Shown: positions 8,575 through 15,378, numbered from the stretch's first letter. The stretch: 64,000 nt of DNA from Mesorhizobium sp. M3A.F.Ca.ET.080.04.2.1 (GCF_003952525.1 NZ_CP034451.1:5308501-5372500), one strand, 5' to 3'. Made by a program: numbers and translations. The notes: generated from the letters alone by a model not told the origin.

Positions 8575-9643
8575 CGTCTGGTACCTGTACCCGCCTGCTT
8601 TCGAGGATGCGCTCGATCACGGCTGCATCCGCCTCATATTCCCTGGCCCGCTGGCCGAACTCTCTCGCGAGCGCGGATCGATCCCGTGTCCGCTCCCGCT
8701 CGGCCATGCGCCGGGCAAACGCGGCCCGCTGCTGATGTGCCCGCAGCAGACTCCACAAGATCTCGTCCGCCTCGATCGCCTGCGCCTCCATCACCGCGTC
8801 GGCCGTGAAGGCATGCCCGGTATGGCACCGATAGCGGAGCATGTCACCGTCTTCGATCTCCCACAGCGGTCCGTGGCATTCGGGACATGTAAACACCGAC
8901 AGTTCGCCAAGTCGATCTTCATCTTTCATGGTCGAGTGCTCCTGTGCGGCGATTGCCGCTTCCAGCCTCACACCCGGCGGGGCGGCAAAGGTTTCGCCGG
9001 CTGGTTCGGACGCCAGTTGTCCCAGCAGACCGCCGAGCTCCGCCGCCGGCAGGCAGTGGTCGATCTCGGCATAGTGCAGCGCATTTTCCACCATGGCCGG
9101 CACGAGAGCGTCCTTCGGGTGCTGGACCACGGCGAGGCCGCCCACGGCCTTGATGGCCCTCAGACCAGCCGTGCCGTCGGAAAGCGCGCCCGAAAGCAGC
9201 ACACCGACGACGCTTGCGCCGTGGCTGAGCGCTGCCGAACGAAACAGCGGGTCTATCGCCGGCCTGGCGAGGTTCTCGCGCGGCCCGCGCCGCAGCATCA
9301 TGTGATCGCCATGGAGCAGCAGGTGAAAACCTGGTGGCGCCACGTAAATATTGCCGGTCTGGGCGGTCGCGCCATTCTTGGCCACCGAGGCCTTCAACGC
9401 TCCCGCCCGATCGAGGATTTCCGGCAGGTAGCTGACCTGGCCGATATGGACCACGACGAAAACCGCTGCCGGCAGATCCGGCGGCAAGTCGCTGACGATC
9501 CGCTTCAGCGGCTCGATCCCGCCGGCGGAGGCGCCGATGACGATGGTGTGATGCCCGCGAGAAGCGCGGCGAAGAGACCGCTCGGATCCAGCGGCCGGCT
9601 TGCGACGATGGTCGGAGGCAGGCTGCGGCCGCGGTCTGTTCAT
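8528..9643 (-). CDS. CheB-type methylesterase with C-terminal zinc ribbon
   Basis: A 371-residue protein with a CheB catalytic domain without a receiver domain: GASAGGIEPL (Ser), VVHIGQ (His), SGALSDGT (Asp). A short C-terminal CPEC...CHTGH zinc-ribbon-like module follows, then a charged helical tail. I chose the ATG at 9643, which has AGGA 5-6 nt upstream; GTG at 9661 and ATG at 9658 are alternatives. The gene overlaps the kinase gene by 47 nt, so both are likely in one operon with the receiver. A stress promoter candidate lies 50 nt upstream. Without a chemotaxis receptor nearby, it more likely tunes the kinase complex than flagellar chemotaxis. Confidence 0.9.
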   Translation of the reverse strand: MNRPRPQPASDHRRKPAAGSERSLRRASRGHHTIVIGASAGGIEPLKRIVSDLPPDLPAAVFVVVHIGQVSYLPEILDRAGALKASVAKNGATAQTGNIYVAPPGFHLLLHGDHMMLRRGPRENLARPAIDPLFRSAALSHGASVVGVLLSGALSDGTAGLRAIKAVGGLAVVQHPKDALVPAMVENALHYAEIDHCLPAAELGGLLGQLASEPAGETFAAPPGVRLEAAIAAQEHSTMKDEDRLGELSVFTCPECHGPLWEIEDGDMLRYRCHTGHAFTADAVMEAQAIEADEILWSLLRAHQQRAAFARRMAERERTRDRSALAREFGQRAREYEADAAVIERILESRRVQVPDDGAVGEEGNGNEATD

Positions 9644-9692
9644 GTTTTCCTGCAACATCACGCCCAGTTCAGATTGAGGGCAGCTTTCCGTT

Positions 9693-9717
9693 AACGACGG
9701 GGGTCAGGGGATGTTCC
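9693..9717 (-). promoter_or_regulatory. EcfG/RpoE2-type promoter candidate for the cheB-kinase-receiver operon
   Basis: Minus-strand GGAAC (9717-9713), 17-nt spacer, GTT (9695-9693). The start codon lies 50 nt downstream (32 nt for the alternative GTG). The divergent promoter candidate at 9742 is only 24 nt away. Confidence 0.65.
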
Positions 9718-9741
9718 GTGGTCAATTTCGATGGGGCGCGC

Positions 9742-9766
9742 GGAACATTGGAATTGGCTGCCAGTT
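9742..9766 (+). promoter_or_regulatory. EcfG/RpoE2-type promoter candidate for the 9907 gene
   Basis: GGAAC (9742-9746), 17-nt spacer, GTT (9764-9766). The next start is 140 nt away, a longer leader than for the other copies. Confidence 0.55.
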
Positions 9767-9906
9767 TGGTGTCGCTGCAAGCGCCGCTGCTTGGCGCCTG
9801 CTGAGATCGGTGGGCAACACTGATCGGCCCGCGGCCTTGCACACCTCGGACGCGGGCTCCCAAGGTCGGTCACAGCCGGTCAGACGACGATGAACAGGAG
9901 CCAGTC

Positions 9907-10338
9907 ATGAAGCACCAGACGCTCGACCAATTGCAAGCTGTCGCGGAGGTCAATCCGCTTGCGCCGGCGCTGCTCGAAACAAGAAACCAGCGGTTGGAGC
10001 GGTGGGCGCAGCTGCTCGACCAGAACCCGCTGCGGTGCCTTTCGGCGCTCACCGGTACCGAGCATCTCTATCCCTCAGTCCGACAGGAAGCGCGGGCACC
10101 GGGATCGCCGATCACCGTGGCGTTCGACGATCCGCTGCTGCGCGCCTCCGGTCTGGCTTCGGACACGTATGGCGAGGCGAGACGCTTCTTCGAGCTCTCC
10201 GATTGGGAATTGCATGAAGTCGTCTGCAGCTGCCACGCCGGCTCCACCATGCGCGCGAGCTGGGCTGCGGCGCGGGTTCGCAGGATCATGGGGGGCAATC
10301 GGCTCTTAGCCTGGCTGAGGAGTCGGTTCGTGCATTGA
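9907..10338 (+). CDS. Hypothetical protein, 143 aa, stress-island member
   Basis: Begins MKHQTLDQLQAVAEVNPLAP after a good AGGAG ribosome-binding site, so I regard it as a real gene. The protein is soluble, without a signal peptide or membrane segment, rich in Arg, Leu and Ala, and its C-terminal region has two cysteines (VVCSCHAG). I do not recognise the family. It converges with the receiver/sigma-like gene on the other strand, 44 nt away, and is preceded at distance by a general-stress promoter candidate, which suggests stress induction only. Confidence 0.75.
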   Translation: MKHQTLDQLQAVAEVNPLAPALLETRNQRLERWAQLLDQNPLRCLSALTGTEHLYPSVRQEARAPGSPITVAFDDPLLRASGLASDTYGEARRFFELSDWELHEVVCSCHAGSTMRASWAAARVRRIMGGNRLLAWLRSRFVH

Positions 10339-10382
10339 AAGACGCTCGCCTGACGACCTGCGGCGGTTCGGCTGCCCAGGCG

Positions 10383-10970
10383 TCAGTGCAGCAGGCTTGC
10401 TCCGCGCGCTCGCGCCAACCTGCGCATGATTGCGTTCAACCAGTCGGCGATGGTCGATCCCTCCGGCCGGCTGTCGATTTCGTCGAGGGCTTGTTGAAGC
10501 GTGTGCTCGACAAGCCGATCGGAGGCATTGACGTCGCCGAGCAAAAGACGCGCCGTAAGCCGTAATTTGGGCAGCAGCGAGAACACGTCGTCGTCTGGCC
10601 GGTCGGTCGCAGGCCGGGACTGGTCTGGGGGGAAAAGGGCATCCGCCACAGTGACGCCGCTGGAGGATTTGCTGAGGCTGCTTGCGAATCTCAGGTGTTC
10701 CGGCACAGCGATATCCTCGTAGCCGCTGAAGAAAACGAAAGGCACGTTTCGCCGCATCAATTCATCGGCAATCGGAAACACGCGCCGGCCCTGGAGATCG
10801 ATGTCGAGTATGGCGGCTTCCGCCGCCTCGGTGTGTCGGGCGGCTTGCTCCACGGTCGCGACGGGGCCGAGTATGACGGCGCCCATGTCGGTGAAAAACT
10901 GGGCCAGATCGCTGGCGAGGAGCCACTCGTCCTCCACGATCAGTATGTGAAGCCCTCGCAGATCGCGCAC
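10383..10970 (-). CDS. Response regulator: N-terminal receiver plus C-terminal sigma-region-2-like domain
   Basis: A 195-residue protein. Residues 1-105 are a receiver: acidic residues in VEDEW, phospho-acceptor Asp56 in AILDIDLQG, switch Ser82 in FFSGYE and Lys101 in LSK. Residues about 127-190 (SLLPKLRLTARLLLGD then ADWLNAIMRRLARARG) resemble ECF sigma region 2; no region 4 follows. PhyR, the anti-anti-sigma regulator of this pathway, has the reverse order: sigma-like domain first, receiver last. GTG start with AAGGAAG upstream, 3 nt after the stop of a NepR-like gene. Likely role (inference): a phosphorylation-controlled sigma mimic or decoy for the NepR-like partner. The receiver call is firm; the sigma-like call is moderate. 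Confidence 0.85.
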   Translation of the reverse strand: MRDLRGLHILIVEDEWLLASDLAQFFTDMGAVILGPVATVEQAARHTEAAEAAILDIDLQGRRVFPIADELMRRNVPFVFFSGYEDIAVPEHLRFASSLSKSSSGVTVADALFPPDQSRPATDRPDDDVFSLLPKLRLTARLLLGDVNASDRLVEHTLQQALDEIDSRPEGSTIADWLNAIMRRLARARGASLLH

Positions 10971-10973
10971 GTT

Positions 10974-11156
10974 TCATGCTTCCTTGTTAGGGCCCGCCTT
11001 GCCGTCAGCACCGGCGTTCCCAGGCCGCTGGCGCAGGGCCTTGGCCAGGCGCCTGGCCAAGTCGAGCATGCGAGGCGGCACATCCTCGCTGAAAATCGGC
11101 TGCCGGGACCGTCGATCTTGCGGCACCGGTTTCGTTTCGGGCGGACGCTTGGACAT
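10974..11156 (-). CDS. NepR-like small anti-sigma factor candidate
   Basis: A 60-residue charged protein, MSKRPPETKPVPQDRRSRQ at the N-terminus, with a core SEDVPPRMLDLARRLAKALR. That core resembles the NepR motif (P-x-PDR-hydrophobic-x-DLL-x-L) with a basic variation. NepR binds and silences EcfG until phosphorylated PhyR removes it. I chose the ATG at 11156; an upstream in-frame start at 11285 would add 43 low-quality residues and cross the promoter. The gene has its own EcfG-type promoter candidate 28 nt upstream and is followed after 3 nt by a receiver/sigma-like gene, mirroring a regulator-antiregulator pair. No ecfG gene is in the window. The assignment rests on a short motif plus context. 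Confidence 0.65.
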   Translation of the reverse strand: MSKRPPETKPVPQDRRSRQPIFSEDVPPRMLDLARRLAKALRQRPGNAGADGKAGPNKEA

Positions 11157-11183
11157 AGCAATCACCAGGGAAGTCGTTCCTAG

Positions 11184-11208
11184 AACGCGGTGCGGATGGA
11201 GTCGTTCC
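11184..11208 (-). promoter_or_regulatory. EcfG/RpoE2-type promoter candidate for the nepR-like operon
   Basis: Minus-strand GGAAC (11208-11204), 17-nt spacer, GTT (11186-11184), 28 nt before the nepR-like ATG. This would place the pair under the sigma factor it may control. Confidence 0.65.
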
Positions 11209-11480
11209 GGCGCGCTATGCTTTTGCCGGTGGGCCAGGCCTTGCGGCGGAACCATTTGTCCGGCCGCTTCGAAACCGGGAAACACCTGCTGTTGCCGCTG
11301 GCCTATGCCGCAATGGCAGTGACCGGGACCCTGCCGGTCGACTTGCTGTCGTATCAGAGGCGTTCTTCAGGGGCTTGCGAGCCAACGCTGCCCGCCGCCG
11401 CAGACCAGGCTGCAGACCCGGTGAGGCCGCAAGTCGCTGATACTGGAAGGCGTGCTGCAGGCGCTGGCTGACATTTCGCC
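11209..11480. other. Gene-poor spacer
   Basis: Between the nepR-like promoter and the next gene I see no convincing ORF. The 93-codon rightward ORF at 11190-11471 overlaps the promoter and shows no recognisable motif. Confidence 0.5.
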
Positions 11481-11633
11481 TCAGCCGTTCTGGTCGATGG
11501 CATGGGGCGCCGGCTGCTGAGCCCCGCCGCCTGGGCCTTCCGGTTCCCGCTCCACCCAGGTCCAGACAACGATCAGCACGATGATCAGGATGGCAATCAA
11601 AGCAATGATACGTGGCACTCGAAGTCTCTCCAT
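11481..11633 (-). CDS. Small single-span membrane protein, 50 aa
   Basis: Begins MERLRVPRIIALIAILIIVL, with a hydrophobic helix at residues 9-24 preceded by basic residues, then a Pro/Gly/Gln-rich tail ending DQNG. This is the layout of a tiny inner-membrane protein. It lies 40 nt downstream of the DUF2934 gene on the same strand and may share its stress promoter. The ribosome-binding site is weak, and a 6-bp inverted repeat (CCAGGC/GCCTGG) sits in the gap. No family is recognised. A similar small membrane gene occurs at 16046-16258. Confidence 0.6.
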   Translation of the reverse strand: MERLRVPRIIALIAILIIVLIVVWTWVEREPEGPGGGAQQPAPHAIDQNG

Positions 11634-11673
11634 TGACGCCCAGGCCAGACGATTCTGCCTGGCTGCGCAGGGC

Positions 11674-11877
11674 TCAACCTCCCGGTCGGTTGGTGTTTGG
11701 ATCGGAGCCTGCGCCCACTGTCGGGTCGGGCGCTACCGGCCCGCGTTCGGCCTCGGAGCCCTCCGCCTCGATTTCCTGCACCGCTTGATCCCAATGTTCC
11801 TGCTGCCGCCCTTCCGGCCGGCCCTCCCGCTCCCAGATCTCATGAGCGCGGCGTCTGATGCGTTCTTCCCGGTCCAT
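11674..11877 (-). CDS. DUF2934 domain protein
   Basis: A 67-residue hydrophilic protein. RIRRRAHEIWEREGRPEG and EHWDQAVQEIEAE match the DUF2934 signature of rhizobial and other bacterial small stress proteins, whose function is unknown. GGAGGT is well placed before the ATG at 11877. A promoter candidate of EcfG type with an ATT instead of GTT element lies 39 nt upstream. The following 50-residue membrane gene is probably co-transcribed. Confidence 0.85.
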   Translation of the reverse strand: MDREERIRRRAHEIWEREGRPEGRQQEHWDQAVQEIEAEGSEAERGPVAPDPTVGAGSDPNTNRPGG

Positions 11878-11915
11878 GCTTACCTCCGGGGCGCCGGATC
11901 TGGCGCGCGCAGCCT

Positions 11916-11940
11916 AATCGGATGCGAGGTGGTTTGTTCC
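11916..11940 (-). promoter_or_regulatory. EcfG/RpoE2-type promoter candidate (ATT variant) for the DUF2934 gene
   Basis: Minus-strand GGAAC (11940-11936), 17-nt spacer, ATT (11918-11916), which keeps the TT of the rhizobial consensus. The start codon is 39 nt downstream. Confidence 0.5.
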
Positions 11941-11980
11941 ATGGCCGCGAAAGCCGGAGGTAACCAGGCCGCACCCTATG

Positions 11981-12005
11981 GGAACGCTCCCCCCGCAGCC
12001 GTGTT
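11981..12005 (+). promoter_or_regulatory. EcfG/RpoE2-type promoter candidate for the 12033 gene
   Basis: GGAAC (11981-11985), 17-nt spacer, GTT (12003-12005), 28 nt before the ATG. It is divergent from the candidate at 11916-11940. Confidence 0.65.
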
Positions 12006-12032
12006 ATCCAACAGGCCAACCGGAGATCAGCC

Positions 12033-12347
12033 ATGAACGAGCGTGAGAACCGCCGCGAGACCGGCGCCAGGAAATACCCGGCCAATACCGATCCAGATCC
12101 GTCCGATCAATTTTCGCAAGCCGCGGCCAACAACGAAAAGCCGCACGATGCTATCGGTCTCACACGCAAGCGTGGCGAGGTGGAAGACAAGACCCACCAA
12201 TCCGATGGCCAGAACCCTCCAGGCTCTGCAACGCCCCGCGCGGCGACGCAAAAGAGCTTTGGGGCCGGCCGCTCGAGTGGGCAACACTCCAAGGACGCGA
12301 AAGCCTCAAAGAGTGGACGCCAACCCGGCGATTACGCGAAGGACTGA
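12033..12347 (+). CDS. Hypothetical hydrophilic stress protein, 104 aa
   Basis: Begins MNERENRRETGARKYPANTD, then GLTRKRGEVEDKTHQSDGQ; very rich in charged residues, Asn, Gly and Ser with almost no hydrophobic stretch, so probably intrinsically disordered. CGGAGA precedes the ATG. A GGAAC-N17-GTT promoter lies 28 nt upstream and a strong terminator follows, so it is probably a single-gene stress transcript. The family is not identified; hydrophilin-like protection is only a guess. Confidence 0.8.
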   Translation: MNERENRRETGARKYPANTDPDPSDQFSQAAANNEKPHDAIGLTRKRGEVEDKTHQSDGQNPPGSATPRAATQKSFGAGRSSGQHSKDAKASKSGRQPGDYAKD

Positions 12348-12403
12348 ACCAAAGAGCGGCGTGCGGACATTGCTGGCTGGGCCTTTCTGAGCGACACGTG
12401 TGG

Positions 12404-12428
12404 AAAGCCCGCCTGGCAGGCGGGCTTT
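12404..12428. terminator. Bidirectional hairpin terminator
   Basis: A perfect 11-bp stem (AAAGCCCGCCT / AGGCGGGCTTT) with a 3-nt loop, giving A-rich and T-rich flanks on both strands. It lies between convergent genes ending at 12347 and 12464. Confidence 0.85.
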
Positions 12429-12463
12429 GCTCAATGGCGCAAGGGGGGAATTGTGCGTCGCTG

Positions 12464-12751
12464 CTACTTGTTGCAGTTCTGCATATCCGAGGTCGTGTTG
12501 CCGGTCGCGGTGTTGTTGTCGACGTCGTTGCCCGCCGCGTCCTTGCAGCGATCGTTCATGCCATTGGATCCGGTCGAGTTTGTGCTGTTGGTGGTGTTCG
12601 GATCAGTCGTGACGGCACCGCCGTTGGTGCCTGTCACCGTGCCGGTGCCGGTGCCGTTGTTGTCGGTTCCGGTGCCGGAGCCGCTGGTTTGCGCCATGGC
12701 CGACGTGGCCAAACCAACAGCAAGAATAGATGCCGATACAAGTTTGATCAT
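12464..12751 (-). CDS. Small secreted Thr/Gly/Asn-rich protein
   Basis: A 95-residue precursor starting MIKLVSASILAVGLATSAMA, a clear Sec signal peptide cleaved near AMA-Q. The mature part is low-complexity Thr-Gly-Asn-Ser repeats, then a short C-terminal part with two cysteines (DRCKD and MQNCN). I chose the ATG at 12751 over 12766 because AGGAGA between the two is its ribosome-binding site. A GGAAC-N17-GTT promoter lies 42 nt upstream. The function is unknown; exported or periplasmic in stress is inferred. Confidence 0.8.
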   Translation of the reverse strand: MIKLVSASILAVGLATSAMAQTSGSGTGTDNNGTGTGTVTGTNGGAVTTDPNTTNSTNSTGSNGMNDRCKDAAGNDVDNNTATGNTTSDMQNCNK

Positions 12752-12792
12752 GGGAAATCTCCTCATTTATCGCCTGATTGCGATATGAGAAC

Positions 12793-12817
12793 AACACCGG
12801 TCTATTGCCCCTGTTCC
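12793..12817 (-). promoter_or_regulatory. EcfG/RpoE2-type promoter candidate for the secreted-protein gene
   Basis: Minus-strand GGAAC (12817-12813), 17-nt spacer, GTT (12795-12793), 42 nt before the ATG at 12751. Confidence 0.65.
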
Positions 12818-12977
12818 GCAGGATAGAATTCGTGATCAAGGCATGGACGAAGTCTTTATCTCGCCTGCATTGAGACTTTGTTCATCGCTTGATGAATTGT
12901 TCTATGTTCATCAAGTAGGTGACCGATGCAGGTTGGATGTGCTCAAACTTAAGCGCTACACTCACGGTCCTTCGGCT

Positions 12978-13181
12978 TCATTTGTTCGTTCGCAATTTCT
13001 GCCGCGGATCGATCCCGCCGGCGGCGGTGGTGTCGTTCTCGACATCGCCTTCGATCGTATTCTCGCCCCGCTCCAACTCGTCACCTTCCTTGAAAGTGCC
13101 TTTGGACGTGCCGATGCCAGGATCGCTGCCGATGTCGGCATCGCTGGGCTTTCTCGATTTCGTGTGTCGGTTTCCGCTCAT
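12978..13181 (-). CDS. Hypothetical hydrophilic protein, 67 aa
   Basis: Begins MSGNRHTKSRKPSDADIGSD and is rich in Gly, Asp, Glu and Lys with no hydrophobic core, so probably disordered. GAGGAAAG precedes the ATG. A GGAAC-N17-GTT promoter lies 28 nt upstream, at the same distance as for the 12033 gene, which supports it being real and stress-induced. No family is recognised. Confidence 0.75.
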   Translation of the reverse strand: MSGNRHTKSRKPSDADIGSDPGIGTSKGTFKEGDELERGENTIEGDVENDTTAAGGIDPRQKLRTNK

Positions 13182-13208
13182 AGCCTTTCCTCACTGCTTT
13201 GGTCTCCC

Positions 13209-13233
13209 AACAGCGAGACGCGCCCGATGTTCC
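13209..13233 (-). promoter_or_regulatory. EcfG/RpoE2-type promoter candidate for the 67-aa gene
   Basis: Minus-strand GGAAC (13233-13229), 17-nt spacer, GTT (13211-13209), 28 nt before the ATG at 13181. Confidence 0.65.
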
Positions 13234-13275
13234 AGCCACGGAAAAAGTCGATCAGCGGCTGTCCGGCTTGCGGCC

Positions 13276-15267
13276 CTAGAGTCCGAACGGGTAGGTTTCC
13301 GGCAGCCCGCTCGCCGCGTGCTCTGGCCCGAGAGGCGTCACTGCGCGGGTCTCGTCGAACCAGACGAACGCGTCGAATTGGCGGGCCAGCGAGGCGTCGG
13401 CATAGTGGCTGTGCAATTCGCTTTCCGGCCGATAGATCACGCCGATGAATCGCTCGAGCCGACGCTCGGTCAGTCGATCGAAAAGGCTCACGTCGCGTCC
13501 GAGATCGAGCAGGAAACGCGGGACGGCGGCGTCGTGGCAAAGCCGCTCGTAGCTGTCGTCCCGGGACGGGCGTACCGACATCACATCCATGTCGCCATCC
13601 CAATCCTTCGCGGCGGCGACAGTCCCGGTATGCGTCCCGAAGCCGATCAGCGCGGCGGCGCTGCCGAAGCGTTCGCGGCAAAGCTGGCCGATGTTCACTT
13701 CGTCGCGCGAAATGCCCATTTCGGTGTAGCGCGCATCGCCAATGTGGGAATTGTGCGCCCATACCACGGCTTTCGCCTCCGGCCCATGCGCTTCCAGGAT
13801 GTGTTCCAGGGTCTCGAACATATGCGTGTCGCGCAGATTCCAGGATTGCGAACCGCCATAATACATGGCGCGATAGTAACGCTCGGCGGAAGCGACGAGC
13901 CGCGCGTTCTGTGCGGCGTCGAACAGCTCGGCGCCATCCATGCCGGCATCGTCGAGTTGTCTCGCCAGCATATCCCGGCATTGCTGCAGCACCGCCTCTT
14001 CGCATTGACGGTAGCCTCTGGTGAGCGCTGCGCGGCCATAGGTCGAAGGTTCCGTCTGCCACGGGGTCAAGCAGCCATAACGCTCCCGCGCGATCCTTGC
14101 CGCCTCGGGGTCGACGCGATCGAGATAGTCGAGGACGGCGGCGATGGAGCCGCTCATGTTGTAGATGTCAAGCCCGTAGAAACCTGCCTGGCGCGTCGGG
14201 GTCCCGACCGTTTCGTTGTGCCCGCGCAGCCAGGCCACGAAGGCCGCGACGTCGGTGTTGCGCCACATCCAAGTCGGGAACCGCTGGAAGGGCCGGCCGG
14301 CGGTTGGCGAAGGCGGCCGGTGGCGCACATAGCGGTCGACCGCCGCTGCGTCCGGCCAATCGGCCTCGGCGGCCACGATGGTGAAGCCGTGCTTCTCGAT
14401 CAGCCTGCTGGTGATCGCCGCGCGAGCCCGGTAGAATTCCGAGGTGCCGTGGCTGGCTTCACCGAGCAGGACGATCCTGCGTTCGGCGAAGCGGTCGAAC
14501 GGCTCCGCAAAGGCAGGATCGTCGAAGTCCGGCAGCGGTTCGGCCGCCGCGGCGATCATCTCGGGCAGGCTGCGGGTTCGCGGATGCGGGGCAACCCGGC
14601 TGGCGCCTTTTACGCGGTCCTCCCGCCAGCCTTGCTCGCCGATCAGAGGAACAAAGCGTACCGCGCCGAAATCCTCCTCGCTGTAGGTGGAGGCGCCTGT
14701 GCGGGTGACCTTGAGCAGGCGCTGCTCGTAGGGGTCGTCGCCGACGGGGATGACCAGCCTGCCGCCGACGTCGAGCTGCTGCTGCAGCGCCAGCGGCGCC
14801 CCCGGCCCGCTGGCGGCAACGATGATGGCATCGAAAGGGGCAGCCTCGGGCCAGCCCTTGGTGCCATCGCCGGTCCGCACTTCGATGTTGCGGTAGCCAA
14901 GTTTCTGGAAGCGCTGCGTGGCGGATTCGGCAAGACCGGCGTGGCGTTCGATCGTGTAGACGTGGTCGACAATCCGGCTCATCACGGCGGCCGCGTAGCC
15001 GGATCCTGTGCCGACTTCGAGAACCTGATCGCCGGGACCGACTGCTGCCATCTCCAGCATGAAGGCGACGATGTAAGGTTGTGATATCGTTTGCCCGTTG
15101 GCGATCGGCAACGGGCCATCCTCGTAGGCGAATTCCTCGAAACCTGGGTCGACGAAGGCCTCGCGTGGAACCTCCCGCATTGCCTGCAGGATCTCGCGGT
15201 CGTGAATGCCACGACGGCTGAGATGGATATCGACCATTCGACGGCGTTCGCGGGTGAGATCGAGCAT
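13276..15267 (-). CDS. Protein-L-isoaspartate O-methyltransferase fused to an erythromycin esterase-like domain
   Basis: A 663-residue two-domain protein. Residues about 1-215 are a Pcm-type SAM methyltransferase: NGQTISQPYIVAFML and the SAM loop VLEVGTGSGYAAAV. Residues about 240-655 are an erythromycin esterase-like domain: LLGEASHGTSEFYRAR and VVWAHNSHIGDARYTEMG. GAGGAGA precedes the ATG. A stress promoter candidate lies 87 nt upstream. Pcm repairs isomerised aspartates in aged proteins; the second domain is a hydrolase-like fold whose physiological substrate in soil bacteria is unknown, and actual macrolide resistance should not be assumed. Both domains look complete, so this is a true fusion, not a frameshift. 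Confidence 0.92.
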   Translation of the reverse strand: MLDLTRERRRMVDIHLSRRGIHDREILQAMREVPREAFVDPGFEEFAYEDGPLPIANGQTISQPYIVAFMLEMAAVGPGDQVLEVGTGSGYAAAVMSRIVDHVYTIERHAGLAESATQRFQKLGYRNIEVRTGDGTKGWPEAAPFDAIIVAASGPGAPLALQQQLDVGGRLVIPVGDDPYEQRLLKVTRTGASTYSEEDFGAVRFVPLIGEQGWREDRVKGASRVAPHPRTRSLPEMIAAAAEPLPDFDDPAFAEPFDRFAERRIVLLGEASHGTSEFYRARAAITSRLIEKHGFTIVAAEADWPDAAAVDRYVRHRPPSPTAGRPFQRFPTWMWRNTDVAAFVAWLRGHNETVGTPTRQAGFYGLDIYNMSGSIAAVLDYLDRVDPEAARIARERYGCLTPWQTEPSTYGRAALTRGYRQCEEAVLQQCRDMLARQLDDAGMDGAELFDAAQNARLVASAERYYRAMYYGGSQSWNLRDTHMFETLEHILEAHGPEAKAVVWAHNSHIGDARYTEMGISRDEVNIGQLCRERFGSAAALIGFGTHTGTVAAAKDWDGDMDVMSVRPSRDDSYERLCHDAAVPRFLLDLGRDVSLFDRLTERRLERFIGVIYRPESELHSHYADASLARQFDAFVWFDETRAVTPLGPEHAASGLPETYPFGL

Positions 15268-15353
15268 GTGGGTCTCCTCGGCCGCGCGGTAGGGCGAAAA
15301 TCCGCCGGCGCGCTGTATTCGCTGGCCTGCATCATCGCCTTGGATACTTGCTG

Positions 15354-15378
15354 AACCAGCAGACGCGCGGTTGGTTCC
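15354..15378 (-). promoter_or_regulatory. EcfG/RpoE2-type promoter candidate for the methyltransferase-esterase gene
   Basis: Minus-strand GGAAC (15378-15374), 17-nt spacer, GTT (15356-15354), 87 nt before the ATG. Confidence 0.6.

Noticed and set aside
8528..9661. Chemotaxis operon
   Set aside because: CheB and CheR domains occur, but no chemoreceptor, CheA, CheW or CheY-flagellar genes are present; the HWE kinase points to stress signalling.
10335..10565. 76-codon rightward ORF after the 9907 gene
   Set aside because: Lies antisense to the receiver-sigma2 gene and has no RBS or motif.
11190..11471. 93-codon rightward ORF over the nepR-like promoter
   Set aside because: No recognised domain and it overlaps the promoter candidate. 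Not convincing as a gene, though not impossible.
12843..13448. 201-codon rightward ORF
   Set aside because: Crosses the 67-aa leftward gene, its promoter and the end of the methyltransferase-esterase gene; no conserved motif.
12919..15084. 721-codon rightward ORF opposite the methyltransferase-esterase gene
   Set aside because: Antisense shadow. The minus-strand protein has two complete recognisable domains; this frame has none.
13276..15267. Antibiotic (macrolide) resistance gene
   Set aside because: The erythromycin esterase-like domain is fused to a repair methyltransferase in a stress island, without other resistance or mobility genes; family membership alone does not show resistance.
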